Of a stretch of DNA of 7,489 nucleotides, positions 5,649 through 7,489 are shown in pieces (the first letter of the stretch is position 1; every line of letters starts with the position of its first letter). Origin of the DNA: Candidatus Bathyarchaeota archaeon. GTDB taxonomy: Archaea > Thermoproteota > Bathyarchaeia > TCS64. The translations under genes were made by a program, and so were the position numbers. The stretch is taken from the NCBI GenBank assembly GCA_030613835.1, contig JAUWLH010000069.1, positions 1 through 7,489 of the forward strand. Reading direction: 5' to 3'. The notes below the pieces were generated by a model. That model searched no databases. It was not told the origin of the DNA and saw nothing but the letters and a program-made list of their open reading frames with translations.

Positions 5649-6113
5649 GTGAACAACAAAGAAAAAATTCTCATTGTAGACGATGACCCGTTACTCCAGG
5701 AATCCCTGGTCAGCATTCTGGAGAATGAGGGATACTATACGGATACGGCCAGAACTGGAGCAGAGGCCGAGGCAAAGATAAGAAGAGATTTTTTCCACAT
5801 AGCTTTGCTTGATGTTCGTCTACCGGACATGACAGGCACAGATCTACTTGTTAAAATCAATAAAATTGCGCCCCGAATGAAGAAACTGGTCTTGACTGGT
5901 TACCCAGACGCGTTTTCCGCCATTCAGGCAGTTAACCAGAAGGCTGATGCGTACCTGACAAAACCATTTGATCCCGAAGATTTGATCAAGCTCATTGCAG
6001 AGAATATCGAGATCCAGAAAGAGGAGCTCAGGTACTCTCAGGAAAAAGTTCTAGAATATATACAGAATAGGGTCAGGGAGCTCGACTCAGCGAAGCTGGA
6101 TTACACAGCATAG
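5649..6113 (+). CDS. Stand-alone response regulator (receiver domain)
   Basis: This is a two-component receiver protein that would accept phosphate from a sensor histidine kinase not present in the window. From GTG 5649 it has 154 residues. The receiver fold fills 4-120: ILIVDDD (7-13) with the acidic pair Asp12/Asp13, phospho-acceptor Asp55 in LLDVRLPD, switch Thr83 (VLTGYPD), Tyr102 and Lys105 (YLTKPF). After the receiver there is only a long charged helix (about 110-150, coiled-coil-like) and no DNA-binding domain, so output must pass through a partner. GTG 5649 puts the first strand near the N-terminus as is usual; the in-frame ATG at 5589 would add 20 unconserved-looking residues but matches the predicted transcript start. 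Its stop runs straight into the next ribosome-binding site (GGTGA, 6113-6117), so the next small gene is in the same operon. Confidence 0.93.
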   Translation: MNNKEKILIVDDDPLLQESLVSILENEGYYTDTARTGAEAEAKIRRDFFHIALLDVRLPDMTGTDLLVKINKIAPRMKKLVLTGYPDAFSAIQAVNQKADAYLTKPFDPEDLIKLIAENIEIQKEELRYSQEKVLEYIQNRVRELDSAKLDYTA

Positions 6114-6119
6114 GTGAGG

Positions 6120-6194
6120 ATGATGCAAACCAAACAGGTAGATCTGAACGCAAACATGTACATCAGGAAAAAGAAGAGTTCAGGGTCCACTTGA
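6120..6194 (+). CDS. Mini-ORF of 23-24 codons between response regulator and NitrOD5-like gene
   Basis: ATG 6120 or 6123 follows GGTGA (6113-6117), the best-placed ribosome-binding site in this operon, 5 nt before ATG 6123. The product is a short basic peptide (middle NMYIRKKKSS) ending at TGA 6192-6194. That stop overlaps the TTG start of the next gene as TTGA. It may be a leader peptide giving translational coupling. Alternatively it is the true N-terminus of the next gene, split by a one-base frame change, because the next gene's frame stays open and coding-like upstream of its TTG. I cannot decide between these. Confidence 0.4.
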   Translation: MMQTKQVDLNANMYIRKKKSSGST

Positions 6195-6466
6195 TAGAGA
6201 GCATTGAGGACGTTCTCAGTTTCAGCAAAGTTGTTCTTAACTTCCTAGAACTCTACTCAGATTTTAACCAGGAGCGCATCTTGGATGAACCCTGGATTTT
6301 TAGCTCGGAGCTTGAGGACCTATTCGGGGACAGCGCGAAAGGTATCAAGAACTTAGTTATTAAACGCCTGTATTCAAAGATCAACAAAAGATATAGGCGG
6401 GATAGGACAAGGAGTTTTGAAGACCATTTGTCTGATGCTTTAAAGTGCTTCACAGAGTACTACTGA
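6191..6466 (+). CDS. Small helical protein resembling NitrOD5/DUF3227, possible output partner
   Basis: This 91-residue soluble protein is all-helical by pattern: an N-terminal IESIEDVL helix, then a middle with LDEPWIFSSELEDLFGDSAKGI and a basic helix IKRLYSKINKRYRRDRTR. The P-x-x-F-x-x-x-L-x-x-x-FG-x-x-A series, with a final I-x-x-L-x-x-K, resembles the small archaeal domain known as NitrOD5 (DUF3227), found with archaeal signalling proteins. I judge this from memory of the pattern. It shares the response regulator's operon and may be its separate output or partner domain. The TTG at 6191 is the only usual start in this frame after the stop at 6068-6070, and it lacks a strong Shine-Dalgarno. 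The frame upstream of TTG (HQEKEEFRVH) also looks coding, so the gene may be longer and frameshifted. Confidence 0.65.
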   Translation: MIESIEDVLSFSKVVLNFLELYSDFNQERILDEPWIFSSELEDLFGDSAKGIKNLVIKRLYSKINKRYRRDRTRSFEDHLSDALKCFTEYY

Positions 6467-6521
6467 TTATCTGGCAGGAAACCTTTAATTATTTATTGTA
6501 AAATGTCATTCTACCTAATTT

Positions 6522-6537
6522 ATTCATATAAATGAAT
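6522..6537. repeat. Inverted repeat ATTCAT-ATAA-ATGAAT
   Basis: Perfect 6-bp arms around a 4-nt centre, just upstream of the TATA-like box at 6546-6555. It may be an activator or repressor site for the ribbon-helix-helix/KaiC-like operon. In such AT-rich DNA it could also be chance. Confidence 0.25.
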
Positions 6538-6545
6538 TACAAAGA

Positions 6546-6555
6546 TTTTTTATAT
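6546..6555 (+). promoter_or_regulatory. TATA-like box for the ribbon-helix-helix/KaiC-like operon
   Basis: TTTTTATATA (from a run of six T), with transcription expected near 6578 and a leader of about 60 nt. GAAGGA (6627-6632) supplies the ribosome-binding site for ATG 6641. The perfect palindrome AGTTAACT (6562-6569) lies between this box and the start of transcription and could be an autoregulatory operator for the ribbon-helix-helix protein. The T-run could also help end the upstream transcript. Confidence 0.5.
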
Positions 6556-6640
6556 AGTATTAGTTAACTTTCCAAACGTAGGATTTGAATTGTCTGAGAG
6601 ATTATTTAAATTATACAAAAACTATTGAAGGACGATAGAA

Positions 6641-6856
6641 ATGCCTCAGAAGACAGGTCCCCCGAAAAACATGCTTCTAGCAACGCGTGTTACTCCAAGG
6701 ATCCGGGATATTGTGGTTCAGATGGCTCAGAGGGAGGGGCTCAATGTGAGTGAGTGGATGAGGAACCTAATCATTATGGAACTGAAAAGAGCTGAGACAT
6801 TACCAACTGTACTTAGGGCACCTATTATCCGTATGGAGCTAAACGATGATGAGTGA
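6641..6856 (+). CDS. Ribbon-helix-helix (CopG/Arc-like) DNA-binding protein
   Basis: This 71-residue protein has the ribbon-helix-helix pattern: a beta strand at 12-18 (LLATRVT), helix A at 19-32 (PRIRDIVVQMAQRE), a G-L-N-V-S turn (33-37) and helix B at 38-51 (EWMRNLIIMELKRA). Such proteins form dimers whose paired strands enter the DNA major groove; alternate strand residues (Thr15, Val17 and neighbours) would contact bases. A basic N-terminal arm and a 20-residue acidic tail flank the fold. It is probably a cytoplasmic repressor of its own operon. ATG 6641 follows GAAGGA. Its last codons overlap the start of the KaiC-like ATPase gene, which implies coupled translation. RHH proteins are also common antitoxins, but the neighbour is an ATPase and not a recognisable toxin. 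Confidence 0.85.
   Translation: MPQKTGPPKNMLLATRVTPRIRDIVVQMAQREGLNVSEWMRNLIIMELKRAETLPTVLRAPIIRMELNDDE
6835..6838 (+). promoter_or_regulatory. Ribosome-binding site for the KaiC-like ATPase, inside the ribbon-helix-helix gene
   Basis: GGAG lies within the codons for the C-terminus of the ribbon-helix-helix protein, 7 nt before ATG 6846 and 10 nt before ATG 6849. It favours ATG 6846 as the start and shows that the overlap between the genes is real. Confidence 0.5.
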
Positions 6857-7489
6857 AAGAATTTCAACAGGTAACGACAAACTTGACACTCTACTAGATG
6901 GTGGATTTCTCAGAAATAGTATGATCTTGCTGGCGGGGAACCCAGGAGCTGGAAAAACAATTCTTTCCTCAAGATTCATCTACAAAGGAGCGTTAGAGGA
7001 TGAGCCTGGAGTCTATGCCTGTTTCGCCGAGACCAGAAAAAGACTCATTCATGATATGAAAAAGTTCGGAATCGATTTCGAGCCAATGATCAGGAGGAGA
7101 ATGATAGAAGTCCTTGACCTCAGTATCGGAAGTGAAACAGAGGTTCAGTCAGCTTTAAACCAGATCTTTGAGGCCATCACCACTTTGAGGGCGAAAAGAC
7201 TCGTGGTTGATTCAATATCAGCAATGGCCATGGGCCTAGAAACGGAGTTCGAGAAAAGACATCTTATTAGATTATTGTACAGGCTGATCCTCAAAACTGG
7301 ATGTACAACGATAGCGATAACAGATATTCCTTGGAATAGTATGAAGATCGGTGAGAGTATCGAAGAATTCGTTGCTGATGGGATACTGCTCATGCAACAC
7401 AATTATGATGAGGAATCGACCCTAAAAAGACAGCTCAGAATCACAAAAATGCGTGGAACCAACCATTCTAGAAAGACGCATAGATACTC
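6846..7489 (+). CDS. KaiC/RAD55-like single-domain ATPase (3' truncated by window edge)
   Basis: The frame is open from ATG 6846 to the window end, giving 214 whole codons. It opens with the family's STG-x3-LD-x-LL-x-GG motif (7-20), Walker A GNPGAGKT (31-38), a third strand VYACFAE (56-62), Walker B RLVVDS (118-123), and the late DGILLMQ and KMRGT (201-205) segments close to the end of a KaiC domain. RecA-fold ATPases of this kind form hexamers or bind partners in archaeal signalling and in the archaellum motor (ArlH). KaiC usually has two adjacent catalytic glutamates after the third strand; here only the second (Glu62) is kept and the first is Ala61. Whether a second domain follows cannot be seen. 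It overlaps the ribbon-helix-helix gene by 11 bp, so the two are co-translated and probably work together. Confidence 0.92.
   Translation, partial: MMSERISTGNDKLDTLLDGGFLRNSMILLAGNPGAGKTILSSRFIYKGALEDEPGVYACFAETRKRLIHDMKKFGIDFEPMIRRRMIEVLDLSIGSETEVQSALNQIFEAITTLRAKRLVVDSISAMAMGLETEFEKRHLIRLLYRLILKTGCTTIAITDIPWNSMKIGESIEEFVADGILLMQHNYDEESTLKRQLRITKMRGTNHSRKTHRY

Noticed and set aside
6168..6173. Classical A-AAA-AAG slippery site for programmed -1 frameshifting.
   Set aside because: Only five A residues precede the G and the zero-frame codons do not re-pair fully after a -1 slip, so it is not the canonical heptamer; mutation or sequence error stays possible.
6641..7489. Toxin-antitoxin pair with the ribbon-helix-helix protein as antitoxin.
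   Set aside because: The overlapping partner is a full KaiC-like ATPase domain with Walker motifs, not a known toxin fold.
1..7489. CRISPR arrays, tRNA or rRNA genes, insertion sequences, attachment sites.
   Set aside because: Read by eye on both strands; no regularly spaced repeats, cloverleaf signatures, transposase motifs or flanking terminal repeats were found.

Overview
The window is archaeal. The signs are an archaeal-type S-adenosylmethionine synthetase (a family distinct in sequence from bacterial MetK), a Trm5-family tRNA methyltransferase, a KaiC/RAD55-like ATPase next to a ribbon-helix-helix protein, AT-rich TATA boxes about 20-35 nt before likely transcript starts, frequent TTG and GTG starts, and AGA/AGG-rich arginine codons. 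A TACK-group archaeon, perhaps a Bathyarchaeia-like lineage, fits best. That placement is inference from gene content and not a phylogenetic result.

Layout. Positions 1-238 hold the 3' end of an unrecognised + strand gene. It is followed at 265-1680 by an asparagine-synthetase-like protein whose glutaminase half has lost its catalytic cysteine. This gene converges on the S-adenosylmethionine synthetase gene (2882 to 1677, - strand); the two stop codons overlap inside one CTAG. A divergent promoter region (2883-3074) separates it from a small two-helix membrane protein (3075-3374). A regulatory-looking AT-rich gap (3375-3602) precedes a four-helix membrane protein with two C-terminal zinc ribbons (3603-4304). 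That gene converges, with a 7-bp overlap, on a - strand two-gene operon: a small eight-cysteine protein (5451 to 5161) followed by a short Trm5-like tRNA methyltransferase (5152 to 4298).

From 5452 to the right edge lies a + strand signalling block. It has a promoter with a perfect 12-bp palindrome, a stand-alone response regulator (5649-6113), a 23-24-codon mini-ORF overlapping a small helical gene resembling the NitrOD5/DUF3227 family (6120-6466), then a second promoter driving a ribbon-helix-helix DNA-binding protein (6641-6856). Overlapping that is a KaiC-like ATPase that runs off the window (6846 to the end). A phosphorylatable receiver, a small presumed output domain, a DNA binder and a KaiC-like ATPase side by side suggest a local archaeal signal-transduction module. 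This is the most interesting part of the window.

No rRNA, tRNA, CRISPR array, insertion sequence or attachment site is visible. No stretch longer than about 230 nt lacks a gene; the four intergenic gaps of about 170-230 nt (2883-3074, 3375-3602, 5452-5648, 6467-6640) carry TATA-like elements and short inverted repeats.
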